NCBI RefSeq assembly: GCF_003114855.1
Contig: NZ_BFBB01000002.1
Span: forward strand, 1 to 64,000
Direction: 5' to 3'
Length of the DNA: 64,000 bases
Origin: Leptospira ryugenii
GTDB taxonomy: Bacteria > Spirochaetota > Leptospiria > Leptospirales > Leptospiraceae
Below are positions 9,830-18,433 of the stretch, piece after piece. Numbering within the stretch: the first letter of the stretch is position 1; each line of letters opens with the position of its first letter. A program made the position numbers and the translations under genes. The notes below the pieces were generated by a model. That model searched no databases, was not told the DNA's origin, and worked only from the letters and a program-made list of their open reading frames with translations.

Positions 9830-10854
9830 AAATATTCGGCAAAGATACGCACGCCCATTTGCGCTGGCCTACAAAAAGTCAATTTTGGATTACCGGAATT
9901 GGACTTATAATCGCAAGTATAGCTCATTATATGAGTTTTCTATTTTTGGATATATTTTCTCAAGCAGTCACTTTGCGTCTATATTATGTTATTGTAATTT
10001 ATGGTGCATCAACATCTGGGCTCGCCTTAGGTTTTATTTCTGGAGGGTTCGCAGCCCTATTGCACTATTTCATCATGCAATTTCCTGTAGGTCATGGCAC
10101 TGAAGTAGCGATACATATTGAACATCATGTAGAAATTCCATTTTTATTTCTCTTGGGAATTATCACAGGCGCAATCCGGGATCATGAAATACATGAACGC
10201 GAACAAAAGAATGAAATTAATCAACATTTCGGCAGTTATGTTTCGACAGAGGTGCGCGATGATATTTTAAAAGGAAATTCGGGTTTGGGTGGGGATGAAG
10301 TTGAGGTCACAATCCTCTTCGCTGATATTAGAAATTTTACATCTCTTTCGGAGAAACACACTCCAACAGAAGTTGTCACAATGCTGAATCAATATTTCAG
10401 TGAAATGGTGCGATGTATAAATGAGCATGGAGGCACCGTGAATAAATTCATTGGTGATGGAATTATGGCGGTATTTGGAGCCCCTAGATCTCTCGAAAAT
10501 CATGCTTTAAGTGCTGTGCTCGCTGCTCATAAGATGTTTACAAGACTTCAAGCCCATAACAACTTGAAAGTTGCTAACGGGGAACCGACCTTTGCAATAG
10601 GGATTGGATTACATAGTGGCCCAGTAATCATCGGAAATATTGGCAGTGATACTCGTAAAGAATATACTGTGATTGGTGATACAGTAAACATAGCATCTCG
10701 AGTTGAAGGTATGACCAAAGTATATTCGAAATCCCTAATTCTCACAGAAGGAGTTAAAAATTTATTACCAAGCAATCTAGAAGTGAGAGAAATAGATACC
10801 GTAACTTTAAAGGGTCGCTCAACTCCTTGTATTCTTTATGAGCCAATTATCTAA
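9826..10854 (+). CDS. Membrane class III adenylate/guanylate cyclase
   Basis: This 342-residue protein makes a cyclic nucleotide, most likely cAMP. The N-terminal 115 residues form about four membrane segments. The cyclase domain follows: FADIRNFT with metal-binding Asp167, NKFIGDG with substrate-type Lys207 and second metal Asp211, and GDTVNIASR with Asp285, Asn288 and the transition-state Arg292. All catalytic positions are kept. The ATG overlaps the preceding stop (ATGA), making it the fourth gene of the czcD operon. Coupling a cyclase to a zinc exporter suggests that metal or its ligand feeds into cAMP signalling; this is inference. Confidence 0.88.
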   Translation: MKIFGKDTHAHLRWPTKSQFWITGIGLIIASIAHYMSFLFLDIFSQAVTLRLYYVIVIYGASTSGLALGFISGGFAALLHYFIMQFPVGHGTEVAIHIEHHVEIPFLFLLGIITGAIRDHEIHEREQKNEINQHFGSYVSTEVRDDILKGNSGLGGDEVEVTILFADIRNFTSLSEKHTPTEVVTMLNQYFSEMVRCINEHGGTVNKFIGDGIMAVFGAPRSLENHALSAVLAAHKMFTRLQAHNNLKVANGEPTFAIGIGLHSGPVIIGNIGSDTRKEYTVIGDTVNIASRVEGMTKVYSKSLILTEGVKNLLPSNLEVREIDTVTLKGRSTPCILYEPII

Positions 10855-10889
10855 GCATAAGTTTGAAAAGAATTAAATCTTAAAAATTT

Positions 10890-11005
10890 ACCGAATTGGA
10901 ACATAGTAAGAGTCTTTCCAAGACACTGTTCTAAACAGATCTTCCAAACTTCGTGGCGCAAAGCCCGCGATCTAAAGATAGTCGGCCTAAAGGCGAATAT
11001 CTTTG
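10890..11005 (+). repeat. Dispersed repeat, copy B
   Basis: Second copy, same orientation as A. Recognisable blocks are TAGTAAGAGTCTTTCCA near 10904-10920 and TAGTCGGCCTAAAGGCGAATAT at 10979-11000 (closest to copy A). CTGTT-CTAA-ACAG in the middle and AGATA...TATCT around the 3' block can fold as hairpins. It begins 36 bp after the cyclase stop and separates the zinc export module from the next minus-strand module. Confidence 0.7.
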
Positions 11006-11064
11006 ATAGGGAGGGATTTTCGCTTCCGATTCCTGGCGCGAGGAAAGATTAGATTTAAAAATTT

Positions 11065-11562
11065 TTATCTTTTTAAACATTCCCACCGATTCTCATCTAA
11101 ACTAAGTTTGTCTATTTTTTGCCATGTATTTGTTTTTCCGATAAATGGTAACATACAAAGATTTCCTCGAAGTTCTAATTGTTTCCCTTCATTTGTAAGA
11201 GTCATTTTCCCACAGTATGTCTTTCCGTCCCGAGGATTATAAATAGTACCATTTCTAAAAATACCTCTACCTACAGACTCAAAATTTTCTATAAAAACAA
11301 TCCCGAGTTTTTTACGAGAACGTAATGATGGATTTTCATTCTTTGAATCTAATAGCGGTGTTCCAGGTAGTCCATCTTCATTTTCTTTATAGAAATTATC
11401 TCTGATACAAATGGTTCTACCACAAATTTTTCCTTCACAAGGATAAAGCTCTATTACTCGATCTTTTTCAGGAGGAAAATAATTTCCAAATAATAAATTT
11501 CCATCCTGTGCGAATAACGAATTTGAATGAAGTATAAATATAATAACAATTGTTTTGATCAT
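11065..11562 (-). CDS. DUF2147 family exported protein
   Basis: A 165-residue protein with a signal peptide (cleavage likely after NSLFAQ). The mature part keeps the DUF2147 core: a LYPCEGKICGR segment, GTIYNPRDGKTYCGKM, then LELRGNLCMLPFIGKTNTWQK. DUF2147 proteins are small periplasmic or cell-surface beta proteins of unknown function. Five cysteines in the mature part are more than usual. It is the last gene of the minus-strand run, 21 bp after the YeiH-like gene. Family assignment is good; function unknown. Confidence 0.78.
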   Translation of the reverse strand: MIKTIVIIFILHSNSLFAQDGNLLFGNYFPPEKDRVIELYPCEGKICGRTICIRDNFYKENEDGLPGTPLLDSKNENPSLRSRKKLGIVFIENFESVGRGIFRNGTIYNPRDGKTYCGKMTLTNEGKQLELRGNLCMLPFIGKTNTWQKIDKLSLDENRWECLKR

Positions 11563-11583
11563 TTTAATTTTTAAATCCTTCTA

Positions 11584-12591
11584 TTAATAAATAACAGTAG
11601 TTAAAATAAAACCGATGCTGAACAAAAACAATGTAACCAAGAAGCCGACATACATTGGTTTAGCTCCGACTTGAAATACTTTTTTTAGGTTTGTCTCTAA
11701 TCCCAAAGCTGCCATAGAAACCAACATCAAATTCATGCTAATTTCACTTAATCTTCCATTTATGTTAGTTGGTATTTGGCAAAATGAATTTATCGAAGAG
11801 ATCATAATAAAAAACAAAACAAACCATGGAAATTTAATTTGTTCTGTTTTGTTCAATTTAAATTCTGATTTTTTTGCTATATAAAAACTTAAAATAAATA
11901 AAAAGGGGGCCAGTAACATAACTCTTGCTAATTTTACTAGTATGGCCGTATTTCCTGAAATTGTCGAAACGGCAAATCCTGCTGATATCACTTGTCCTAT
12001 TTCATGAATCGAAGCGCCCACAAAAATGCCCATGCTGATCTCATCAAATCCAGGTAGGAATCCAAATTGAAAGAGAAGTGGATAGGAAAACATAGACATT
12101 GTCCCAAAAATTGTCACGAGTGCCACTGCGATTGTATTATTATGATTCTGAGATTTTAAGATTGGAGCCGTGGCGAGAATGGCCGATGCGCCACATATAG
12201 AAGAACCCGCAGCAATCAAATAAGCCAATTCCCGATCTAATTTAAAAACTTTTAATGACAACCACATCGCGAAAAAAAAAGTAAGTATGACAATTAACAA
12301 ATCAATGACGATTCCTGCTAGACCAATTTCGATAATTTCTTGAAAAGTGATCCTAAATCCCAATAATATTACCGCTAAACGAAGGATATTTCTCAGTGAA
12401 AAAAGTATCCCTGCTTGCATTATATTCGGAATCTTGAAAATATTTCCCAATATAATGCCTATTAATATTGAAATCGTCATCGTAGGTAAAACATTTCCTA
12501 TTAATTGATAAAATGAACTCGCCACCCATGCGACGGAAGCGGTCAGAATGATACCAGGTATTAACAATTGTATGTTTTTGAATAGAATCAT
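11584..12591 (-). CDS. YeiH-like membrane transporter (putative sulfate exporter family)
   Basis: A 335-residue membrane protein with about ten segments and the family pattern: GIILGNIF near the start, GSSICGASAILATAPILKS in the middle, and ASIHEIGQVISAGFA in the second half. The family is named putative sulfate exporter from weak evidence; the true substrate is not settled. The ribosome site is poor. It lies 21 bp after the second DUF3703 gene on the same strand, so it is probably part of that operon. Confidence 0.82.
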   Translation of the reverse strand: MILFKNIQLLIPGIILTASVAWVASSFYQLIGNVLPTMTISILIGIILGNIFKIPNIMQAGILFSLRNILRLAVILLGFRITFQEIIEIGLAGIVIDLLIVILTFFFAMWLSLKVFKLDRELAYLIAAGSSICGASAILATAPILKSQNHNNTIAVALVTIFGTMSMFSYPLLFQFGFLPGFDEISMGIFVGASIHEIGQVISAGFAVSTISGNTAILVKLARVMLLAPFLFILSFYIAKKSEFKLNKTEQIKFPWFVLFFIMISSINSFCQIPTNINGRLSEISMNLMLVSMAALGLETNLKKVFQVGAKPMYVGFLVTLFLFSIGFILTTVIY

Positions 12592-12612
12592 ATTACAACT
12601 AAATTGATAATT

Positions 12613-13002
12613 TCACTTAAGGCCTGCTAAACCTGTACGACTAGTATCTGCATTGGCGAGTAATCCCAAAAGATCTTCTGGAATAGCCTTTCGTGCAAGG
12701 ATTGGCATATTAGCACTTCCAGTATTCCCGATTGGGACACGATTCATAAGGCTCCCAAACCATCCGACTAACAGTCGCAATACTTGGCCTACAATCTCTT
12801 TTGTTTCCCAATTTTTCAGAGCATAAACTAACATACGAAAATGTATCCCTGTATGAGGAACTGGATGGTATTGACCAATGATATGCGCTCTTTCTAAATA
12901 AAGCCATGCATCCTCTTTCCGATTTTCATTCAGCGCAGTTTTATACTTATCTAGTTCTGCAAAGTAAGCCTTTTTGAAATTTGCTGGCATTTTAAAATTC
13001 AT
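12613..13002 (-). CDS. DUF3703 family protein, second copy
   Basis: Second member of DUF3703 in the window. Shared with the first are LERAHIIGQYHPVPHT, GQVLRLL and NRVPIGNTGSAN, which exceeds what chance would give. The C-terminal tail is different. I chose the ATG at 13002 (129 residues) because AAGGAG lies six bases before it; an in-frame ATG at 13026 has no ribosome site. It sits between an MBL hydrolase and a YeiH-like transporter. Function is unknown; two copies next to metal genes strengthen the metal link. Confidence 0.82.
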   Translation of the reverse strand: MNFKMPANFKKAYFAELDKYKTALNENRKEDAWLYLERAHIIGQYHPVPHTGIHFRMLVYALKNWETKEIVGQVLRLLVGWFGSLMNRVPIGNTGSANMPILARKAIPEDLLGLLANADTSRTGLAGLK

Positions 13003-13008
13003 ATGAAT

Positions 13009-13014
13009 CTCCTT
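13009..13014 (-). promoter_or_regulatory. Ribosome binding site deciding the DUF3703 start
   Basis: AAGGAG on the minus strand, six bases before ATG 13002. The longer frame would place this site inside the coding sequence. Confidence 0.55.
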
Positions 13015-13060
13015 TTTCTTACTCATTTTTAAATTAATTATAATAGTATAACTGATTCTT

Positions 13061-14101
13061 TCATTTAGTCTTGAATGTTTGGGCTATATGTATCCATTTT
13101 CCAACAAGGATAGTATGAAACTTTTGTCCGAAGGTTTCCTTAAATTTGGTAATCACTTCATCGCTACTATCATGGCCACCAAGACCAATGGCTCCCAAAT
13201 TTAATTCTTTCAATGAATTAATTTCAGAATCTATTTCTTCGGATGATATAGGTTTAAATGGATCTGACCCTGAAGCAAATAAAAGTTGGGCATTTAAACC
13301 AAGAATATTTAACCTTCCACTTGGTACAGGGTAATGTAAGTCCCCTATGATTCCATATATCGGTTCAGAAAAGGATTCTTTCACCCTTTGTAAAATTTTT
13401 GGCAGTGTTTGGTGACCACATCCTGAAATAATCACCAGACCTTTATTCTTTACATTGATGACTAACGCCTGCTCATCGATTCTACCAATAAATAGTTTTC
13501 TTGGAATAGGCCCTAGACTTGCGGCACCCTCAAATAGCCGGGAAGGTTCTTGAATTTCTTTCACGACAGCACCTGGGTATTGAAGTGCAGATGATGCAAA
13601 AATCAATTTATTACTTAAGTCTCTTTGATGATTGCCAAAAGAGAATGAGTTTTCTTTTTCCCATCTTCTGCCTCCCACGTGATCAAAATGTCCATGTGAT
13701 ATAAAAATTGAATCAATATCATTCTGATCTATTTTAAGTAATCTCATATTACGTTCAAGGGGGGAAGGATCCTCTTCCAATTTATTCTGACCTAAATCAA
13801 AGAGTATATTGTGATTATCTATTTTAATTAAGTAAGAAACTCCCAACTCCATTTTCAAATCAGAGTTAGAGCCATGCCAATTGATGAGAGGTAATATTGA
13901 CAGAGTCTCTGTTGTTCCTATTTGTAAAGGAATTGGAATTTTTCGCAAATTCCACTCCTTCTCAACTAACTCTGATTTGTTTTTATGATCAAAATAAAAA
14001 ACACCGAGTAATAAAAAGCAAATAATGAGGAATAGACCGAAACCTAAAAATATTTTTTTGAAAATTGTTTTAATACAAAATGGATTCTTGGATTTACTCA
14101 T
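13061..14101 (-). CDS. Membrane-anchored metallo-beta-lactamase-fold hydrolase
   Basis: A 346-residue protein with one N-terminal membrane segment (residues about 15-33) and an MBL-fold domain facing the periplasm. The zinc motif is SHGHFDHVGG near residues 134-143; later ligands fit SGCGHQT and the C-terminal GLGGHDSSD. The overall layout is that of COG1237-type MBL proteins, whose substrates are mostly uncertain. The ATG at 14101 is 45 bp after the AraC regulator stop, and the DUF3703 gene follows. The fold is certain; the reaction is not known. Confidence 0.82.
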   Translation of the reverse strand: MSKSKNPFCIKTIFKKIFLGFGLFLIICFLLLGVFYFDHKNKSELVEKEWNLRKIPIPLQIGTTETLSILPLINWHGSNSDLKMELGVSYLIKIDNHNILFDLGQNKLEEDPSPLERNMRLLKIDQNDIDSIFISHGHFDHVGGRRWEKENSFSFGNHQRDLSNKLIFASSALQYPGAVVKEIQEPSRLFEGAASLGPIPRKLFIGRIDEQALVINVKNKGLVIISGCGHQTLPKILQRVKESFSEPIYGIIGDLHYPVPSGRLNILGLNAQLLFASGSDPFKPISSEEIDSEINSLKELNLGAIGLGGHDSSDEVITKFKETFGQKFHTILVGKWIHIAQTFKTK

Positions 14102-14146
14102 GACCCATCATAACAAAAATTTAAATACAGTTCTTGAAGGAAAAGG

Positions 14147-14905
14147 CTATTCTTTAAAAATTTTAATCGAAAAAGATTTATTTTTTTGGAACTCGCTCGG
14201 ATTTAATCCGAAGGATCTGCGAAAAATTCGACTAAAATGTGCCTGATCAGAAAAACCTCCTTCGTATGCGGCTTCTATTAATTTTTGATTCTCAATGAGA
14301 TATAAAATGGCCTTTCTCGTTTTTAACCAAAGTTGATACGCAGATAGAGGAATTCCTGTTTCCTCTTTAAAAAGATGACGGAATCGACTTGTGGATATAT
14401 TTGCTTTTTTAGCAAGTTCGGTTAGCGTTAGTCGATCTAAAGAAACATAAAGCTTTTTTATACTCTCTACAATACGTTTATCAGTAGAAAAATTCTTCCC
14501 CATTCCTTTCTTGCCCAATAAATTGATCAACTTAGAACGAAAATTTTCTGGTTCACTCAGATAAATATTATAATATTCATTTATATCTGAAGATAAAATA
14601 AATTTAGATAAATCACAGGCAGGCTCACCATCTTTGAGAGATACCTCAGAAAATAAATGGAGACCGAATGTTAATGGATCAATAAGAAGAATTATAAATT
14701 TTGTATCAGAACTTATCGTTTCGTGACTTGTTCCCGAAGGAATATAAGCACTTTGATAGGTATACCATTTTTCATCTTTTCCTTTAAGCCGAAAAGGGCC
14801 ATCAATGCCTAAACATATTTGATGAAAAAAATGACTATGACGGCGTGTAGAGAAAGATGAACCCGCATACGCTGCAAAGTCTTTCCAAATTAAAATTGAA
14901 TTCAG
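14147..14905 (-). CDS. AraC-family regulator with non-standard start
   Basis: The C-terminal 100 residues are a clear AraC double helix-turn-helix (LTELAKKANISTSRFRHLFK, then FSDQAHFSRIFRRSFGLNPSEF). With standard start codons the frame opens only at TTG 14530, giving 127 residues. The same frame is open without a stop to about 14915, and the extra part reads as a cupin ligand domain (WKDFAAYAGSSF, RRHSHFFHQICLG, YIPSGTSHETIS). No ATG, GTG or TTG lies upstream in frame. CTG at 14905, eight bases after TAGG, is the best candidate; ATT at 14896 or 14890 is possible. Alternatively the start codon has been lost. It likely controls the operon it heads. Confidence 0.72.
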   Translation of the reverse strand: MNSILIWKDFAAYAGSSFSTRRHSHFFHQICLGIDGPFRLKGKDEKWYTYQSAYIPSGTSHETISSDTKFIILLIDPLTFGLHLFSEVSLKDGEPACDLSKFILSSDINEYYNIYLSEPENFRSKLINLLGKKGMGKNFSTDKRIVESIKKLYVSLDRLTLTELAKKANISTSRFRHLFKEETGIPLSAYQLWLKTRKAILYLIENQKLIEAAYEGGFSDQAHFSRIFRRSFGLNPSEFQKNKSFSIKIFKE

Positions 14906-14986
14906 ATTGAATACCTATTTTTACAAATAATTATTTAAGGTAGCCTTTATGAATTGTAAATAAAATTTAGAAATAAAATAAATTTT

Positions 14987-15109
14987 ACCACATAGGACTT
15001 TGGTGAGGGTTTTTCCAGTAACCAGTCCCCAAATCCAGAACAGCTGTTTCGTCTGCGCGACACAATGCCAATTATGGGAAGCCTGGTGGCTTAAAGGCGA
15101 TTATATTTT
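14987..15109 (+). repeat. Dispersed repeat, copy C
   Basis: Third copy, same orientation, close to D/E: it starts ACCACATAGGA, has GGGTTTTTCCAGTAACCAG and CAGTCCCCAAATCCAGAA, and ends with GGTGGCTTAAAGGCGA. A perfect 10-bp palindrome, AACAGCTGTT (15039-15048), lies in its centre. It separates the AraC regulator gene from the transposase relic. Confidence 0.8.
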
Positions 15110-15232
15110 CGCGAAAAAATCGAGGAAATGCGACATAATTTTCAATGAGATAAATAGAGACCAAGCCATCAGATTCTGGCTTTTTTTTGGGCTATAAAGG
15201 CTGAGGCGAAGAGATCGGACGGCTAGGTTCCT

Positions 15233-15762
15233 CTAGAATGCTTCTGGAGGATCTCGAGTTCGTTTTTGGTAAAAATATCCATCGATCAAAGCGTATTTCT
15301 TTTTCAGCTCCTTCTCTTTGTTTGATGCCTGGAAGGAATAGATGACTTTTGAAGTCATTGCATTCTTACAAACTGGACAGGCGAGTGGATCTTTTATCTC
15401 AAACGAAGATTTGATGGCTTCTGCCCAGGAAGATTTCTTAGCCAGAGATTCGAGTTTGATCTTCTTTGCCGGTCTCACGTAAATGCCATAGTAACGAACT
15501 GACTTTTCATGCTTGTTAGGGAGAAAGAAAAGCATGCGGGCGAGAAATTCATCGATAGGCATCGTTAGACTTTCGTAAGTTTTCTCTTTTGTGATGGATT
15601 CAACATTGCTTTTGTAACGAAATGTTAATGTTTGTTGATTGGAATCTACCTTTTGGATTTGACTATTGTGAAAGAGTCCGAACGCGATGTATTGGGCGAT
15701 CCGATAAATCGAATCGCTTTCCTCTATGTTGATCTTCTCAAAGTAAACATGAAATCCCCTTG
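15233..15762 (-). pseudogene. Truncated IS91-like (Y2 HUH) transposase
   Basis: About 176 residues at the C-terminal end of an IS91-family transposase: QTLTFRYKS, LTMPIDEFLARMLFFLP, VRYYGIYV, and a late CPVCKNAM that would be part of a zinc site. These match the Y2_Tnp pattern, in which a VxFxYKD strand is followed by an EFxRRFLxHxLP helix and an R-x-YG turn. The N-terminal catalytic part is missing. Upstream the frame passes directly into repeat copies D and E, giving an open frame to 15961 whose first 66 codons are repeat sequence. The element cannot be active; it is a relic of a rolling-circle transposon. Confidence 0.75.
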
Positions 15763-15884
15763 ACCACATAGGAAATTGGTATGGGTTTTTCCAATAACCA
15801 GTCCCCAAATACAGAATGGTTGTTCCATATTCGTGACACAATGCCCAGTATGGGAATCCAGTCGGCTTAAAGACGACTATATTT
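15763..15884 (+). repeat. Dispersed repeat, copy D (tandem with E)
   Basis: A 122-bp copy, identical by eye to copy E that follows without a gap. It begins ACCACATAGGAAATTGG, continues with GGGTTTTTCCAATAACC and CAGTCCCCAAATACAGAA, and ends GTCGGCTTAAAGACGACT. AGTCG and CGACT form a hairpin around GCTTAAAGA. Its left edge is the exact break point of the transposase relic. Confidence 0.85.
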
Positions 15885-16006
15885 ACCACATAGGAAATTG
15901 GTATGGGTTTTTCCAATAACCAGTCCCCAAATACAGAATGGTTGTTCCATATTCGTGACACAATGCCCAGTATGGGAATCCAGTCGGCTTAAAGACGACT
16001 ATATTT
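15885..16006 (+). repeat. Dispersed repeat, copy E (tandem with D)
   Basis: Exact second unit of the tandem pair. No mismatch was found against copy D over 122 bp, which implies recent duplication. A weaker, partial match may continue after it (about 16007-16060: TAGATAGGAAAG, then TTAACGTCCAGTCTCTGAA), perhaps an older third unit. Confidence 0.85.
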
Positions 16007-16508
16007 ACTAGATAGGAAAGTCTTTCGCCTTTTGTTAACGTCCAGTCTCTGAAGAAAGAGAGAAAGACATAAATTCTAGAAAAAGCCTCATTACTTACTG
16101 TCAGATAGTTGAACTTGCCAACCGATTTAAAGTCTTTAACTTGAAATATTTATTGAAAAGATGAATTTAATTTTGTATTTGATTACGATCTCTGCGACCT
16201 AATCCAACTACAGATGCATACTCTCATTTGCCAATTGCACCGTTTGTATAGTAGAAGGTTAGATTTTTACAAACCTGTCATGCTCAAGTGATTTATTTTT
16301 TATCTGGTTCGCTTGAGGTACGAATAGTTAGCATTTTTGAGCAATAGTCAGTAGTAACTCTGCAGAGATCAGCTACTAAAGTGGAATCGCCCGAAGTTGG
16401 ACCAGTCCAAGCCCTTTTCTACCTTTACCTTCTCAAATGGGTAAAAATCCTTATTCAATTTTCGATTTTGGATCGATACTAATAGGAGAGAGAAATTTCA
16501 AATTTCTT
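16007..16508. other. Non-coding stretch between repeat E and the SBBP gene
   Basis: No gene is supported here. The left 50 bp may be a decayed repeat unit. CTCAAG (16283-16288) and CTTGAG (16312-16317) form a short inverted repeat. AGGAGAGAG lies about 18 bases before the preferred start of the next gene. Confidence 0.4.
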
Positions 16509-18179
16509 ATGCAGAGATCCGTCCTACTACTCACTTTTATTTGTTTCAGTAACTGCCTACCAAACCTGAACAATAAATCTACGATGTATGGGGATTTGTT
16601 TTTTATATTAGGTTCTCTTTCTCTCCAATTGTCTTATTCAAACGATATCATCACGATGAATAAGGATCAAACTGTTCGAGTTGTACCCACCGTTTTAAAC
16701 CGATCTTTTTTCTGTCGAACTGAGAGTGCATTTCCTCCTGGCTTGTCATTTGATGGAATTTCTTGTTCTATCTTTGGTGTTCCAACCAAGAAACAAAATA
16801 GTTCTCCAGTCACTATTACCGCGCAAAATTTTACCACGGCTGTCTCTTCCCAAGCCAATCTTGTCGTCTTTAGTACTGCCATTGGTGATAAAGAATGGAC
16901 ACGGCAATTGGGAGTGGCCGGCAGCTTCCAGACTTTCAGCCAAGGGATCCATGCCGATCGATTTGGAAATGTATATGTCGGTGGACACACCACAGGTGCC
17001 TTGGATGGTCAGGGAAAGGCAAATGACTCTGGAAACAATGATGCAGTTCTAGTAAAGTTCAATGCAGAGGGAACAAAACAATGGACTCGGCAGTTCGGGT
17101 CATCAGGAAATAATTTTACTTTAGCTCTGGGAGTAGTGACTGCTTCTCTAGGAAATACTTATTTAGTAGGTAGAACGACCGGTGCGCTTGAAAGTGAGAC
17201 AAAAATTAGCAATGCGATGACCAATACTGATGGCTTTCTCACTAAGTATGATTCACTCGGAAATCGACTTTGGACGAGGTTATTCGGTGTGAGCGGAGCA
17301 TTCAATACGGAGGCAAGAGGAGTCGCCACCGATAGTTTAGAAAATGCTTACGTAGTGGGATATACAAACGGATCTCTTAATGGGCAAACCAAAACAAGTT
17401 CAGCTGCGTCATTTGATGGTTTTTTTGTAAAATATGATAGCAATGGAAACTTGGTCTATACTAAACAAACGGGTGTAAGTGGATCAAATTCTACCTTTGC
17501 CATTGGAATTGCTGTGGATCTTTTGGGTAATGTTTATATTACAGGGAATACTGCCGGAAGTTTAGATGGGCAAACAAAAACGAGTGATATCGGTAAAACG
17601 GACGCCTTCCTCGCCAAATATGATAATAATGGAAATCGACTATGGACACGGCAATTTGGTTCTCTTGGTAACAATTCTACTGATGTTCGGATGGTGAGAA
17701 CAGACTCTGATAATAACATTTATCTTGTAGGTTACACAGAAGGTACTTTAGATAGCCAAACTAAAATTAGTGGAGCTGGTTATTATGATGGGTTTCTCAT
17801 GAAATTTGATAGCGATGGCAATCGAAAATGGACTCGCCAAGTAGGCGGGAATGGTTCTACGCATACCTATGGAAGAGGAGTATCGATTGATAGTGCGGGC
17901 AATGTATATGCATCTGGTGAAACCTATGGACAAATCGGCGATGATGCTAAAGTTTCCTCTCAGAATGATGCCTATTTGATTAAATATGATAAAAATGGAA
18001 GTCGCCTATGGGTGCGGCAATTGGGAACGGCTGGTGCTTTCTTTACATTGAGTATTGGTGTAATCGTTGATCCTTCAGGAAATGTGTATTCCTCCGGCTC
18101 AGCAACAGGTTCTTTAGATGGCCAAACAAAGGTAAGCAGTAGCACATTCAATGAGCTCTTTGTGACCAAGTACCAGTGA
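16509..18179 (+). CDS. SBBP-repeat seven-bladed propeller lipoprotein
   Basis: From ATG 16509 the protein is 556 residues and opens with a lipoprotein signal ending at a Cys (ICFSNC). A longer frame from 16437 would bury the signal, so I reject it. After an Ig-like putative domain (He_PIG style, with LPPGLSF-type text seen as FPPGLSFDG) come seven repeats of about 53 residues, each with WTRQxG, an xGNVYxxG strand and a DxxLxKYDxxGN strand. These are SBBP repeats and predict a seven-bladed propeller on the cell surface or in the periplasm. Such lipoproteins are expanded in Leptospira and lack a proven function. Confidence 0.85.
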   Translation: MQRSVLLLTFICFSNCLPNLNNKSTMYGDLFFILGSLSLQLSYSNDIITMNKDQTVRVVPTVLNRSFFCRTESAFPPGLSFDGISCSIFGVPTKKQNSSPVTITAQNFTTAVSSQANLVVFSTAIGDKEWTRQLGVAGSFQTFSQGIHADRFGNVYVGGHTTGALDGQGKANDSGNNDAVLVKFNAEGTKQWTRQFGSSGNNFTLALGVVTASLGNTYLVGRTTGALESETKISNAMTNTDGFLTKYDSLGNRLWTRLFGVSGAFNTEARGVATDSLENAYVVGYTNGSLNGQTKTSSAASFDGFFVKYDSNGNLVYTKQTGVSGSNSTFAIGIAVDLLGNVYITGNTAGSLDGQTKTSDIGKTDAFLAKYDNNGNRLWTRQFGSLGNNSTDVRMVRTDSDNNIYLVGYTEGTLDSQTKISGAGYYDGFLMKFDSDGNRKWTRQVGGNGSTHTYGRGVSIDSAGNVYASGETYGQIGDDAKVSSQNDAYLIKYDKNGSRLWVRQLGTAGAFFTLSIGVIVDPSGNVYSSGSATGSLDGQTKVSSSTFNELFVTKYQ

Positions 18180-18433
18180 CAATGTATGCAAAGCTCGGAA
18201 CATAAATCTACTTCCTTCACAAGTTATTCACTTAAGTTCGAATTTGCTATTCTTAAATCCCTTTTGAATTGGAGTTTGCGCTTTAGAAGGAAAAATTCGA
18301 TTCATAGGAATAACCTTCCTTTTTCATTTTCTACATACCTTCAAATATGCTATTGTTAACCTTTTTTCGAGAATAGGCATCTCCTCTTGTTGCAGTCACA
18401 GAGGTATTTTACATCACTAAGCCTATTCAAAGG

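Noticed and set aside
15000..15197. 65-residue plus-strand protein in repeat C
   Set aside because: It lies mostly inside the repeat, the same frame is broken in copies D and E, and it has no ribosome site.
610..16006. Integron attC sites as the identity of the repeats
   Set aside because: No convincing RYYYAAC and GTTRRRY boundary motifs, modules are much larger than normal cassettes, and no integrase is seen.
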